Of a stretch of 64,000 nucleotides of DNA, positions 10,595 through 24,324 are shown piece after piece. Origin of the DNA: Dugong dugon (Eukaryota > Chordata > Mammalia > Sirenia > Dugongidae); the NCBI GenBank assembly GCA_030035585.1, contig CM057469.1:22190501-22254500 (forward strand), given 5' to 3'. The notes under the pieces are model-generated. The model ran no database searches, was not told where the DNA came from, and worked only from the letters and a program-made list of their open reading frames with translations. The number at the start of each line of letters is the position of its first letter. Position 1 is the first letter of the stretch. Made by a program: the position numbers and the translations under genes.

Positions 10595-10800
10595 TAAATA
10601 AGTTCTAAATGGATTAAAGATCTAAACATAAAATATAAAACAAAATAATAAAAAAAATAGAGTAAAATACAAGAGAGTTTGTTTCATATATTCTTGGAGT
10701 GAGGAAGGCCTTTCTAAATGTGCCATCAAATCCAGAAGCCACAAAGAAAAAGACTGACAGATTTGACTTTACCCAAATCTTTAAATTCCCTAATGTCTGC
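10595..10800 (+). mobile_element. L1 ORF2 C-terminal fragment
   Basis: Contains AAATGGATTAAAGATCTAAA and, downstream, frames reading KAFLNVPSNPEAT and KTDRFDFT, like the L1/HAL1 region GFLTMTSNPEATKEKTDRFD. Frame-broken. Confidence 0.65.
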
Positions 10801-10805
10801 CCCTA

Positions 10806-11003
10806 GAGTCCCTGGTTGTGCAAATGGTTAATATGCTCAGCTGCTAACTGGAAGGTTGGAGGTTCAATTCACCCAGAGGTGTCTTGAAAGAAAGGCCTGG
10901 TGATCTACTTCCAAAAAATTAGCAATAGAAAATCCTGCAGAGCACAGTACTGCTTTGACACGCATGGGGTCGCCATGAGTCAAAGTCAACTCAACAGCAA
11001 CTG
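10806..11003 (+). mobile_element. AfroSINE (long, diverged type)
   Basis: Head GAGTCCCTGGTTGTGCAAAT, then AGAGGTGTCTTGAAAGAAAG, GGTCGCCATGAGTCAAAGTC, and tail CAGCAACTGG. It lies about 115 bp from WDR64 exon H, on its donor side. Confidence 0.92.
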
Positions 11004-11058
11004 GCAAAATGTTTGTCCCAGCAGTGAATTCTATAACTTTGTTAAAATCAATATGTTA

Positions 11059-12009
<951 letters not shown>

Positions 12010-12180
12010 CCGGGATTTGAGGTCAGAAGGCCTGGATTCTTGTTGTGTTCTATTGCTAAATATATAACTTTAGAGAAGTCACTTAATCTTTCTGAGCTAT
12101 AGTTTCCCCATTTATAAAATCAAGGATTAGATATGATCTACCTAGCTTCTTTCACTTTTAAAATCTTAGGCTTTATGCCT
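12010..12180 (+). mobile_element. MIR SINE
   Basis: GGCCTGGATTCTTGTTGTGT, AGAGAAGTCACTTAATCTTT, AGTTTCCCCATTTATAAAAT: the plus-strand MIR core. Confidence 0.8.
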
Positions 12181-14175
12181 CCTTCATAGCTGTGGCTGGG
12201 GAGAGGTCAAGTAGGGCCACCACATAGTCTACTTGAATGGTGTCCCAGAGTTGTAGGGTGTATATCCTGCACAAGCATTTGAAATGGGCCCAGAGTTGGG
12301 ACTAGGGTACATGAACAAGGCCTCTAATAACTGGTTGTACTTTCTGGGTAGTAATGTAGCATTAGGTGTGAAGGAAGACATGAAATCAGAACAGGCTGGT
12401 GGATTGTGGGAGAAAGAGGTCTAGATGTAAGAATTTTTGGAAGGTTGTTGGCTATGGAATTTCCATATTGGAAAGACTTAAGGCCAGTAATATTTGGAAA
12501 GTTGTTTCTGCCTTATCTAAGATTGCTAAAATATTTGTTTTCCATACCAAAGAAGGTCTGGTGGTGGTAAAGAAGTTAGGGAGAGGGGATTGTGGGATAA
12601 ATGTACACTCCGAAAGAGAAATAATCAAGGGATGGAAATTCCCCAGCAAGACCTGTGAAAGAAGGAGTTTTTAGAGCATACTCAGTAGATCCTCAATCAG
12701 TCAGTAAACAAACATTTACGGAATGTCGACTATATGCCTAAAGTTGCTATAAAGACTACATCAGTGAACTATGATATCAGAAGTGAGAGTGTTCATCAGT
12801 TAAGCGTCACAAACTCAAACGTCTAAGGAGCCAGGTAGGTAAACTAAATGGGTGAAGTGAGTTATGTATAAAACACTAGCGAGTGAAGAGGGTGGAGGTG
12901 AACTGAGAGTACATGCCTCACAAAAATGGGGACCCCAGGCCCAGCACCAGCCATTGTTTAACAAGAGGGAATGCAAGCTCACCAAACAAGCAAATACAAG
13001 GTCAAACGGCCCCCAAACCCTGCCAAACAAAACATATTTTGCAGGTTGCATTTAGCTCAAGAGCCACTAGTTTGCCACCTCTGAATGAGATGCCTCCTAT
13101 ATTTAAAAAAAATACACACTACCATAAAATATCAATAATTTGGACAAAATTTCTAGTTTTTATTACTAAGAATGATCATGGTGGGGGGGAATTAGTTTTA
13201 TTGTTTTTAGTGAAAAACTAAGACAAAGTAGCCAAATTTGTTTCTAAGTAGGTAGTTTTACTAAATAGAGGAATAGAAACATTATTTCTATGTAAAAAGA
13301 CACTTATAAAATATTTTTAAATATTTTTTCTTCTAAGTAATTTAAATCCAGCTTATAGCAGTAATCTTTCTGACGAGCCAATGCAAAGGTAAACTCAGTC
13401 TTATTTTGTTCAAGTGATGTTATTCAAAGCTCATGAAAAAGAAGCTCTAATTTAGTAACATAAATCTCAAGTCAGAATTTGGAATATTGAAATGTTTAAA
13501 TATCCCAGATAAGAAGTAGAAAGTTCTAACTGGTGACTCAGTTACAGTTTTATAAATGGCACATTTTGAAACTGTAGCTGGTTGACTGAATGAGCTGGAT
13601 TTAATGGGGTACAAATGGGAATAGCATTATTTTCTTCCATCCTTATCTTCAAACATAGACTCTTACTGTATCACCTTGCCCTGGCAGGGAGTCCTCCTGG
13701 ATTAGTGCTCATTAGGATGGCTCCAGATATGTTAACTCCTATGGCCTGTGGGAAATTCACACAGACGCGCTGCCCTGGACAGTGACTGTGTAACTACAGC
13801 CTTGACCTATTGTCATAGGTTCCTCCAGCCATGGCCTGCTTATCCATTAAACATGGCAGGCACAGTTCCCAGGGTCCATAGGACTTTTAGGGACCACAAA
13901 AGTGTTTTAATTTCTTTTAAAATCTGAAAAAAAATTAATTTTTAGGGTCATAGAAAATGTTTTAACTTTTTTCTCATATCAGACAAAAATTGCACCTTTA
14001 AATAAAGCCTATTTCAACTAGGAAGGTGTATATAACCAGTGTTAATTTGGAAAAAGAAAATTGAAAGGTTAACTGCTTTTCACAGGTATTTCATACACAT
14101 ATCCAGATGTGTATTCTTGAACAGCTTTTTTTATTCTGTCACTAGGTCTATCTTACTCTAACAAGTACATGCTAT
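12181..14175. other. Unassigned WDR64 intron
   Basis: No exons recognised. 12990-13085 ends CTAGTTTGCCACCTCTGAAT, which looks like the end of a MER5-type hAT element. Two A+T-rich tracts lie at 13240-13330 and 13900-14000. Confidence 0.4.
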
Positions 14176-15108
14176 TGTTGTTAGGTGCTGTCAAGTCAGT
14201 TCTGACTCATAGTGACCCTATGTACAACAGAATGAAACACTGCCTGGCCCTACGCCATCCTCACAATTGTTGCTATGTTTAAGCCCATTGTTGCAGCCAC
14301 TGTGTAAATCCTCCTTATTGAGGGTCTTCTGCTTTTTTGCTGACCCTCTATTTTACCAAGCATGATGTCCTTCTTCAGGGACTGGTCCCCCCTGATAACA
14401 TGTCCAAAGTATGTAAGACGAAGTCTAGCCATCCTTTCTTCTAAGGAACATTCTGGCTGTACTTCTTCCAACAGATTTGTTTGTTCTTCTGGCAGTCCAT
14501 AATATACTCAATACTCTTTGCCAACACCATCGAAAGCATTGATTCTTCTTCGGTCTTCCTTATTCATTGTCTAGCTTTCACATACATATGAGGCAATTGA
14601 AAATACCATGGCTTGGGTCAGGTACACCTTAGTCCTCAAAGTGATGTCTTTGCTTTTTAACACTTTAAGAGGTCTTTTGCAGAAGATTTGCCCAATGTAA
14701 TATGTTGTTTTATTTCTTGCTTCCATGGGCATTGGTTGTGGATTCAAGTAAAATGAAATCCTTGACAACTTCAATACTTTCTCCATTTACCATGATGCAG
14801 CTTATTGGTCCAGTTGTGAGGATTTTTGTTTTCTTTATATTGAGATGTAATCCATACTGAAGGCTGTAGTTTTTGATCTTCATCAGTAAGTGCTTCAAGT
14901 CCTCTTCACTTTCAGCAAGCAAGGTTGTGTCATCGGCATATCACAGGTTGTTAATGAGTCTTCGTCTAATCCTACTGCCATGTTCTTTTTCATATAGTCC
15001 AGCTTCTTCGGTTATTTGCTCAGCACACAGATTGAATAAATATGGTGAAAGGATACAGCCCTGATGCACACCTTTCCTAATTTTAAACCATGCGGTATCC
15101 CCTTACTC
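14176..15108 (-). mobile_element. RTE LINE fragment with reverse-transcriptase motif
   Basis: Minus strand, 5' to 3': an RT core with the catalytic YADDTTLLAESEEDLKHLL region (14942-14885), then NIKKTKILTT, TTYYIGQIFCKR, and YFGHVI/LKKDIMLGKIEG. It ends with the RTE tail (GTCAGAACTGACTTGACAGC on minus). Frames are broken by several stops, so it is inactive. It is the longest RTE copy here. Confidence 0.92.
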
Positions 15109-16069
15109 TGTTAAGTACCTAATAGAGTGTTGTAAAAAAATCAAACACTTTGTGAGAAATCTATCATCATAATATTAACTAGTATTTCTATAGCATTTCA
15201 CATGTTTGGAGTGTTTTCGTGAGATAGAAAATGTTTTGTTTTATATTTCACCACAATTAAGAGGTTAAAAAAAAAAAAAAAGAGTGCTTTCACATATATC
15301 TTACAGTGAGGCACTTGGTCTGGAGCTTGGTCTTGAGCCAAGGTCCTCTACACTATACTCCCTATGCAGGGTGTCTTACTGAGCCTCACTTGTAAACATC
15401 ACCCACAGCAGGGTGGAACCAGACTCAAAGTCTCATGTAAAATGCTGGCCCACATTGTTCATTCCATAAAAAAAATATAATGCAGATAACATAATACTTT
15501 CAACATAGAAGGCTCCCAATAAGTATTTGAATATCCTTAAGGGAGAAATGTCTGCTTGACAATAAACACTTCCAAGTCCCACAGAAAAGAAATGCATTAA
15601 TTCTGGGAAATTCCCTCTGAATTTTTCCCTGGTACCCCTGAGATCTTCAATTCTATTACTTTTGAAAAAGAAACATGTTCTAACACTTTCTTTCTTCAAA
15701 ATGGGAAAAATCACTACTCTCAAAAAACTCTGCCTGAATAACAGCATACTTCATATCAGTTTTCTCTCCTGTGGTTACATGAATTCGTGAACTCTGATGT
15801 GAAGAGGGAAGCAGGATAATCAGATGGAAGGTAAAGAGCTGGCCGCTCAGGGGCACACATGTTACATGATTGGGGCTGTTTACTGAATGGAAGATGGCTC
15901 TAGAGACCATTAAGGCAGTCCATGGGAATTGTGGGATTGCTAAAGAAGAGGGATCATTAAACAAGCAGTATCCTAGCTTCTCTCCCCTTGGAGGTGGGGG
16001 TAGTTGACAGGGAGTGAGGGTAGGGGACAAAGAAGTCATTAATATTTTCTTTTTTATGATGTAAGAAGT
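15109..16069. other. Unassigned WDR64 intron
   Basis: 15267-15283 is an A run. Minus-strand open frames at 15433-16039 lack recognisable domains or conserved splice context. Confidence 0.4.
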
Positions 16070-16249
16070 GAGCCCTGGTGGCGCAGTGGTTAACCAAAAG
16101 TTCAGTGGTTTGAACCCACCATCTGCTCCATGGGAGAAAGATATGACAATCTGCTTTTGTAAAGATTACATCCTTGGAAACCCTATGGGGCAGTTCTACT
16201 CTGTCCTATAGGGCCGCTATGAGTTGGAATCCACTCAGTGGCAACAGGT
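16070..16249 (+). mobile_element. AfroSINE
   Basis: GAGCCCTGGTGGCGCAGTGG through GGGCCGCTATGAGTTGGAAT and GGCAACAGGTT. About 20 bp of the head region (GCTTGGCTGCTAA) are deleted. Confidence 0.95.
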
Positions 16250-16391
16250 TAAGAAGTAAGAAATTTCTAAGTTCCTCAGGTAAAGGTATTTTTATAAAGT
16301 GCCCTCACTTTGGATTATTGCCTGTCTTTGATCCATATTGCGCCTATTTCCAAGAGGCAAGGCAGGGTGTAATAGCAACCTCTAGATCAGA

Positions 16392-16590
16392 AGTTAGGAG
16401 TGCTGGTTAAGTGCTAGACTACTAACTGAGAAGCTGGCGGTTTGAACCCACCCAGAGGTGCCTTGGAAGAAAGGCCTGGCAATCTATTTCTGAAAGGCCA
16501 CAGCCTTCAAAACCCTATGGAGCAGTTCAGCCCTGCAACACGTGGAGTTGCCATGAGTTAGAAGCAAGTCAACGGCAACTGGTTTTTTAG
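16392..16590 (+). mobile_element. AfroSINE (long, diverged type)
   Basis: TTAAGTGCTAGACTACTAAC, CCCAGAGGTGCCTTGGAAGA, CACGTGGAGTTGCCATGAGT, GTCAACGGCAACTGG tail. Confidence 0.92.
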
Positions 16591-16790
16591 ATCAGAGGTT
16601 GGCATTTTTTTTTTTCTGAAAAGGACTAGATAATAAATATTTTATTTAGTTGACAGACAGTCCCTTTTGTTGGAACTACTCAACTCTGTTGCTGTAGCAC
16701 AATGGCATAGACAATACAAAAAAGAGGAAGTGTGGCAGTGTTCTCATGCAGCCCACTGTTAGCTTGCAGACTAGACTTAGCGTATAGATG
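16591..16790 (+). mobile_element. MER5A-like hAT-Charlie MITE
   Basis: GATCAGAGGTTGGCA, GACTAGATAATAAATATTTT, GAACTACTCAACTCTGTTGC, ACAATGGCATAGACAATAC: same order as the clearer copy at 59285-59490. Confidence 0.75.
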
Positions 16791-16894
16791 CAGGAACAAG
16801 ACGCCCAAACCAGTGCAGGTCTATGATAGCTCCACCTCTTCTCCAGAGTATTAAAATTCTATTTTGATGTTTTTCAATATCTTTGTTAGGGTAA

Positions 16895-17125
16895 CAATGA
16901 CAGGAACTAACATTTATTGAGCATTACCTATTTTCCAGGCATTAAGCCAGGCACTTTACATGAAGTAACTTAGTTATTTTTTATAATAAGACTGTAAGGT
17001 GTAAATATATTCTTTCCCATTTGAAGATGAGAATACTGAGGCTAAGAAAAGCTAATGGTAATGTGTTCAGTGGTCACAGAGCTTGAGTGCTAGGATGAAA
17101 ACCAGTTCTATCTGACTCCATAGCA
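16895..17125 (-). mobile_element. MIR SINE
   Basis: AACTAACATTTATTGAGCAT, TTCCAGGCATTAAGCCAGGC, GATGAGAATACTGAGGCTAA. Confidence 0.85.
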
Positions 17126-18011
17126 ACTCTACTGAGGGGTACTATACTGTTTTCCTATAATAATCTTGCTTCTAGTTGGGTAACTGATAAGAAGTAATGC
17201 CAAGTAGTTAGCTGCTCATCTCTTGGGAACTGACAAGCTATCAAAGGGTTAAAGTTTCATCTTACGTCTAGCAACAGGCTAACATGCTTAACATGGCATA
17301 ATTAATTGCAGATGTTCATTTCCTTACTGGTGCAAAACTCCATTTGTGAAATTGCCAGAAAAAATTGTAACCAGAATGGTAATCATTTCAGAGATGGAAA
17401 TTGTTTAAAGAGGAGTTTTTTCGTGCCTTTTGGGAGCTGTTCTGGCTCCCATTTTAACAGCTGACCGATTATGTATTTGTGTAAATGCAGTTTTATCTGG
17501 CTCAATTTACGACTCGTTATAGGAAATTGCAGAAATAGGAATCTGTTGAATCTAGGGATGGAATGGGCCTGACTTTTCTTCTGTTGAGAGGACTCTCCAG
17601 TGGCAGAGGTAATTTCAGGAAGACATGATTACACTGTATCACTTGAGAAATCTCTTCAGCTTCTATATTTAGAAGGAGAGTGGCACAAGTGAGAGAGGAG
17701 TTGGAAATCTCAGCCAGAACCTGACTGAACAGATCAATGATCACTGTTTGCTGAGGTTGTCAAGTATTTTTATCTCACAGTTTCCTGACTCCCTCTGGGC
17801 TGTGTGTATCACCAACCAGATTCCAGGAGGGTCAGTAAATACTAGGAAGCCCAAATACAATGAATTGGGCTCAAAGATAAACTCTTGACTCTTGCAAAAT
17901 AAATGTCTTTTACAGCAAAAATAAAAAAATACTGCTAGTTTAAAAAATAAAAACGTCTAAATAATCTAAGTGTTTACATCTACTAGGGACCAAGTGGACT
18001 CTATGGAGAGT
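17126..18011. other. Unassigned WDR64 intron
   Basis: No gene, repeat or splice pair recognised; non-repetitive composition. Confidence 0.4.
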
Positions 18012-18222
18012 GTTGTTATTGCTGGTTGTGTGCTGTCAAGTCAATTCAGACTCATAGCGACCTTGCAGGACAGAGTAGAACTGCCCCACAGGGTTTCCAA
18101 GGCTGAAATCTTTATGGCAGCAGATCACCAGGTTTTCTCTCGCCCCAAGCAGCTGGTGGGCTCAAACTATGGACCTCTCAGTTAGCAGCCAAGCGCTTAA
18201 CCATTGCATCACCAGGGCTCCT
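18012..18222 (-). mobile_element. AfroSINE
   Basis: Plus view: TGTGTGCTGTCAAGTCAATT, GGACAGAGTAGAACTGCCCC, GCAGCTGGTGGGCTCAAACT, ending CATCACCAGGGCTCC. Full length, with an RTE-type tail (TGTGTGCTGTCAAG). Confidence 0.95.
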
Positions 18223-18799
18223 TACTAATGGAGATTAGGACTTTAAATTCCCTACAATAACATCATATAAATTAAAAATACCTACAAACACACACAAAAC
18301 ACACGTTTTGAAGAGAGCAGAAAAAGATACATCAAGTCCAGCAGAATGATTGTCCGTAGGTGTGTCGGGGAGAGGATGGGGTCCAAGGATAAAAGAGAAT
18401 TAAATAAAATAAGGGACCATGCGAGAATCTGACTAACTGCCCAGGAGACTACTCCACCAATAAAATAAAAATTGGATTAGCGTAGGATCATGCTAGTAAT
18501 GAGCATAGTTCCCCTAATGAGAAGAAGATACCAGACTGAAGGATATCAATGAGAGTATTATATCATTTTAAACCTGACAAAAAATTCACCACTTGATTGG
18601 CAGTCAGATCCTATGGCTTGGAAAAGGGAATATTTGTACCATCTGTTCCCAGTGGAAAAGACTAGAGTCTTTCCTTTCCTCCAGTTTTTGGAGCATTTAT
18701 TATTATCATGGATTTTGACAGCAGCTGCAGGTCAATGTGTTCTCTAAAAACCCTTTCTCAAACGACTACTAGGGTATTTTTTTTTGAGTACGACAAAAA
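18223..18799. other. Unassigned WDR64 intron
   Basis: No recognisable gene or repeat. Confidence 0.4.
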
Positions 18800-18920
18800 T
18801 CCAGTGAGGTAAGAAAGTTAGTATGATTTCCGTTCATATATAAGGTTATTGAGGTTCAAATAAGTTAAATGGTGGCATGCCCAAGACCACACAGTCAATG
18901 AGTAACTGGTGGAACAGACA
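18800..18920 (-). mobile_element. MIR fragment
   Basis: GGTTATTGAGGTTCAAATAA, CCCAAGACCACACAGTCAAT, GAGTAACTGGTGGAACAGAC. Confidence 0.7.
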
Positions 18921-18924
18921 AAAC

Positions 18925-19375
18925 TCATCATCTCCCCCCCAAAGCCTACTCCATGCTTATATTCTCTCTATCCTAGTAAATAGCACAACCATGCAAACAG
19001 TCCTCCATGCCAGCAGCATGGCAACCATCTGCTGCTGTAATGTTCTTCTCCTGGATCTTTGCAAGATATGATCTTTTATTCCGTTCAGATCTCTGCTCAG
19101 ATGTTGCCTCCTCAGAGCAGTGTCTCCTGACCATCCTATCAAAAACACAGCCTCCCATCCTCTCTACCCTCTCATCTGCTTCATTTTCAGCACATACCTA
19201 AATTTGTATTATGTATTTGATGAAGCATTTATTATCTATCTCTTCCACTAGCACGTAAGCTTCATGAGGACAAGGACTACGTCTATTTTGTATATCACTG
19301 TATTACTGCTTAGAACAGTTTTCAGTATATAATAGGCATGCAATAAATATTGTTGAGAATGAAAAAAAAAATGAA
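18925..19375 (+). mobile_element. L2 LINE 3' end
   Basis: ATCTCTGCTCAGATGTTGCC, AGCAGTGTCTCCTGACCATC, AGCTTCATGAGGACAAGGAC, GCATGCAATAAATATTGTTG: the canonical L2 3' series ending in the poor tail repeat. Confidence 0.85.
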
Positions 19376-19399
19376 ACTTAGATTCCACTCTCCTCCCAT

Positions 19400-20130
19400 T
19401 CCTTTATCTGGCAGGTCACCAATCCTTATAAATTCTGTAGGAATATATTTTCTCTGCATCCCTACTTCCATTGGTTAAGTTCAAATTCTTATCATTTCTC
19501 TTCTAAAGTATTGCCAGCTTGCCCTTCCACAGTCCATTCTACACCCAGCTGCTAGAGTGATCTGTCAAAAACACATATTTTATCATTCTCCTATTTAAAT
19601 CACAGTCTTCTATAGTGTTCAAGTCAAAATCCCAACTCTTCAGCATGTTATACAGAGTTTTCACATCTGGCCTGTCTAATCTCATCTTCCCCAACTCTCT
19701 TCTCCTCTGATCCCAATCATATAGAACCACCTGTAGTTTCTAGAATGCACCATCTTCTTTTTTCACTTCTAAGCCTTTGCAAATGCCACTTCTTTAATAT
19801 GGCTATTTATCCACTCTACTCCCACTCTATTATTTTTCCTGGCTAACTCTTATCAGTTCTTCAAAACTCAGCATGGATGACACCTTCTCCAGGAACCTTC
19901 CCCAATTTTTCTTACCTCTACAACCCTACCTTAAGATGCTCTAAGTCCTTTCTTCTACTCTCATACTCTCCTTCCTTGTATTTCTATCATGGCACTTACT
20001 ACTCTCTGTGGCAATCATCTATTTACATTTCTCTCTCATTAGATATAAGATCAAGGACCTAGTTTTATTCATCTTTAAATTACCAACAGCAAGTAAAGTG
20101 CCTCAAATGTGGTAATTTACCAATAAGTAT
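19400..20130 (+). mobile_element. Second L2 LINE 3' portion
   Basis: L2 ORF remnants (CTGCTAGAGTGATCTGTCAA, TCTTCTATAGTGTTCAAGTC, CTAAGCCTTTGCAAATGCCA) followed by the 3' end ATAAGTATTTGTTAAAC. Same orientation as the copy before it. Confidence 0.8.
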
Positions 20131-20249
20131 TTGTTAAACCAGTGACCAGCAGACTCCTGCTCTCGTGCTTCTTTCAGAGTCATCTATGTAGTTTTGTTCA
20201 AATTATGGGACAATAAGAAAGTTATATTAATAACCCTCAACAAGCTTAG

Positions 20250-21330
20250 TGTCTTGGAGAGACACACCCTTAAGCATAATTAAAATTCAATAAATAAAAA
20301 GACTGAGGCATGCAAAGGGTACCTAATCCACTCTGGGTGGAAGGAGATACTGGGGAAAGGTCAGAAAAACTCTCTAGAAGAGGAGATATCACCTGAGCCT
20401 TAAAGAAATGTGCAATTTGAGGCAGTGAAAGAAGTGAGAGGAAGAGTGAGGAGAGTATTTCAGGCGCCAAGCATGTGTAAAGTCCCAGCATGGGGTATCT
20501 AGGGAGCAGCAAGAAGTCTAGAGTTACAGGAAGTTAAGCACAAGGTAGTGAAGGACCGTGAAGGAGATGAGGTGAAGAGGCCTCAGGTGTCACATCACAG
20601 AAGTCATTGTGTGTAGGGGATAGAAAAATATGAATGGTATTGAGATGGATATCATCTTCTGGAGAATACTCTGAAACATTAATGTATGATAGATTTGCTA
20701 GGGATAAAATTGAGGCAAGAGGCCAATTGGAGACAAGAGCTTAGGGGGGATGGAGATAGACAGAATAGGACACATTCAACAAGTATTTATGAGGCAATAT
20801 AGACATGTTTGGTGACTGATTGCTTGTGGGGGTTGTGGGAGAGGAAGGAGTCATGAGAGATTGCCAGGTTTCCAGCTGGGGTGACTGGATGAATCATAGT
20901 GCCACTAACCAAAATAAAAATACTATAGAAGGAATAGATTTAGGGGTGGGGGAAGTTGATAAGGTTACTTATGGTCATATTGAGTGGCTGTGAGATATCC
21001 AAATGGAGATGCTGAATAGGTATACATAAATCAAAAAATCAAGATAGGTTAGTTTCTGGCAGCATACAAGTGTGTTGGAGAAGATAAAAAAATCACCCAA
21101 GAAGAGAATAGAAAGTGAGAAGAAAAATTGGCTAAGTTCAGAACTCTGGAGAACACCACCATTTAAGGGCATGTGTAGGTGTAGAGGAGCCCTGGTGAGT
21201 CGGGATGGCAACAGGTAGGTGTAGTGGCAATTAGAGCTTCTAAGAGTTCATAAAGTGAAACAGAAAAGTCAGAGAGAGGGCTACTGGAGTTTCTGAAAAG
21301 TCCTAGGGTCTGTTAATATTAGTTAGTTCA
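20250..21330 (-). mobile_element. L2 LINE, RT domain to 3' region
   Basis: The plus view shows the complement of L2: GAAAAACTCTCTAGAAGAGG, GTATTTCAGGCGCCAAGCAT, GAAGTCATTG, TCATGAGAGATTGCCAGGTT, ATATCCAAATGGAGATGCTG. A gap and a micro-SINE interrupt it. It lies tail-to-tail with the preceding L2. Confidence 0.8.
21175..21224 (+). mobile_element. 30-bp remnant AfroSINE with 10-bp target duplication
   Basis: AGGAGCCCTGGTG is fused directly to AGTCGGGATGGCAACAG (21185-21214): the SINE's first 12 or so and last 17 or so bases, with the ~130-200 bp between missing. Perfect direct repeats GTAGGTGTAG at 21175-21184 and 21215-21224 flank it. It lies in an L2. Confidence 0.85.
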
Positions 21331-21722
21331 GACTAACCTTCTGATTTCTATTTTATAACGTTAGCACTGACAATAGGAAGCTAAATGCACCAATGTAAAG
21401 ATAATCTTTAAGAAGGAAGAAATACTACTTCATCAAAATGCACACTTGGTATGCTTATTGTGGTTGCTATAACTTGTTTAGTGAAATAACTACCAAATCT
21501 ATTTTTATAGCCGCTTTTGTAAGATTTTATATAAAACTTCTTGTTCTTGTTTCTATGGGCTTGCTAGAGGACTATCATTTATCACTCCCTTTTCTGAACT
21601 CCTATTATGCCTATAATCCTAAACCATACCATAGATCTTTAACATGCTCTTCTTTGCATTGTTGATAATCATCTTATGCAATAGTGTGCTGGTAAATGTT
21701 TAATATCCCATTGGGGATTTGT
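21331..21722. other. Unassigned WDR64 intron
   Basis: No gene or repeat recognised. Confidence 0.4.
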
Positions 21723-21873
21723 AGGAGCCCTGGTGGTGCAGTGGTCAAGCATTTGGCTTCTAACCAAAAGGTCGGCAGTTCAAACCCACCAGCCACTCCC
21801 TGGTACCCTATGGGGCAGTTTGCCCTATATGATCACTATGAGTTGGAATTGACTCGATGACAATGGTTTTTTT
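21723..21873 (+). mobile_element. AfroSINE (short type)
   Basis: AGGAGCCCTGGTGGTGCAGT, AGGTCGGCAGTTCAAACCCA, ACCCTATGGGGCAG, TTGACTCGATGACAATGG tail with T run. Confidence 0.95.
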
Positions 21874-22819
21874 GGTTGTTGGACCACAAGGGCATAAGCA
21901 TATATTTGCACATGTCTTTAGAATGTTTCTTTATGGTTATAAATATATCATGAAGTGTCAGTGTAGTATAAAATCAAATTGGAAATAAAGTTGCATCTAT
22001 TTCTTAATTAAACATTTCAGAAATGTACTCCTTTAAAATGCCAGTGATGTAATCACTAGCATTAATTATGTTACAGAAACTAAATGAAACTCTGCAACTA
22101 ATTATGCCATATAAATGATATTTGTGGAATCAGAAGCTCTGGTGTCAAGAAATAAAACTGTTTTTAATGAACTGTGAAAGGAATTTTTATAAGTTTTTAA
22201 TACATTTCTCAGTGCAATATGTTACACACAAAAATAAACATTTTCATCTTTTTCTAAATGAAGGAAAAATACGGATCTTTCATAAAGACTTCAGTTTTCA
22301 AGAAAATGTAAGGCAGTCATCTTAGAGATGTGATATTCCATTTTTCCATTAAACTTCTAATACTTTTATTCCATTGCTTAAAATAAAAACATTGTAATTT
22401 AAAGAAATTCTAGCTCTTTATGTGTAGAGATTATCTTTTTTTCCCATTTTTTACGAATTTCACCAAACTCAGGAGAACCTAGGAGGCAGCATTTGTGTAT
22501 TGCTGTCAGATAGACCGTTCATCATTTTTCCTAGTACTTCTTTAGTTGTACCAAAACGTAAAGAAAAAAAAGCCAAGTCCTCTAGCTAAGATTCAATCTC
22601 ATCCCAACTTACCCATTCTTTACATGGATAAGCTGAAGTTCAAGAAAAAAATAAAGATTGAGAAAGTAATTTTAAGAATGGAGTTAAGTCACTGTTCGGT
22701 CTTGCAGTATTGTTTTAACCATAGTACTTTAGATAGATTTATGCTCATTCTTACAACAAAGCTTGAGTAATATGATTGTTGTTGCCTGTTATTGCAACAA
22801 GTCAATTCTTGTTTACGTT
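21874..22819. other. Unassigned A+T-rich WDR64 intron
   Basis: No gene or repeat recognised. Confidence 0.4.
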
Positions 22820-23160
22820 CAACATTGTTAAAAACCACATTATTTTATGGTATGTAAGTTATACCATAAAATTCACCCAGTGTAAGTGTTCAATTCAATG
22901 ATTTTTAGCAAATTGATAGCATCATGTAACAATCACCACAATACAGTTTTAGAACATTTTCATGTGCCCACTTGCAGTTAATCCCTGCTGCCACCACCAG
23001 TCCTAGGCAACCACCAATCTACTCTGCGTGTGTTAATTTGCCTTCAGTGGACATTTCATAGAAATAGAATCATACAATATGCAGCCTTTTGTGTCTGGCT
23101 TCTATTACTTAGCCTAATAGTTTATCCATGTTGTAGCATGTATAGTAAATCATCTTTAAA
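22820..23160 (-). mobile_element. L1 LINE 3' region
   Basis: Plus view: ACCATAAAATTCACCCAGTG, CATGTAACAATCACCACAAT, CTGTTGCAT-like UTR, AGAATCATACAATATGCAGC, TTACTTAGCCTAATAG; an old L1 in minus orientation. Confidence 0.8.
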
Positions 23161-23836
<676 letters not shown>

Positions 23837-24112
23837 TTATGTCAGGCACACAAACACATTACAGTGAGTTTCTGTTTGGTGTTTCATTTTGACTTTAAAT
23901 TAATCACAACTCTGAACTGCTATAAAGCCTGAATGTATAATACAGTCCCATGTATAATCCCACATTTTAGCTGTTTAACTAAATTTTCATAAATTATGGA
24001 GGGTATTTAAATGGAAAAACAACTTTAAAATACTATAGTCAAATTTTTCACTATAGATTCAGAATTAAAGAATAATCTGGAAGAATTCCATTCCAATATT
24101 GGCACTATTAGC

Positions 24113-24324
24113 CTTTTTTTTTACCCATTTCCATCGAGCCAATTCCAGCTCATGGAGACCTTATGTGTGTCAGAGTACCATTATGCTCAATAGCGTTTTC
24201 AATGGCTGTGCCCTTTCAGAAGTAAAGCTCTAGGCCTTTCTTCCGTGGCACCACTGGGTGGATTTTAACCATGAACCTTTCAGTTAGCAGCCAAGTACAA
24301 ACCATTTGCACCACCCAAGTACCT
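24113..24324 (-). mobile_element. AfroSINE (diverged)
   Basis: CCATCGAGCCAATTCCAGCT, CATGGAGACCTTATGTGTGT, AGTTAGCAGCCAAGTACAAA, CATTTGCACCACCCAAGTAC. Confidence 0.88.

Noticed and set aside
12399-12674. 91-codon plus-strand open frame
   Set aside because: Lies in a WDR64 intron without recognisable domain, repeat or splice context.
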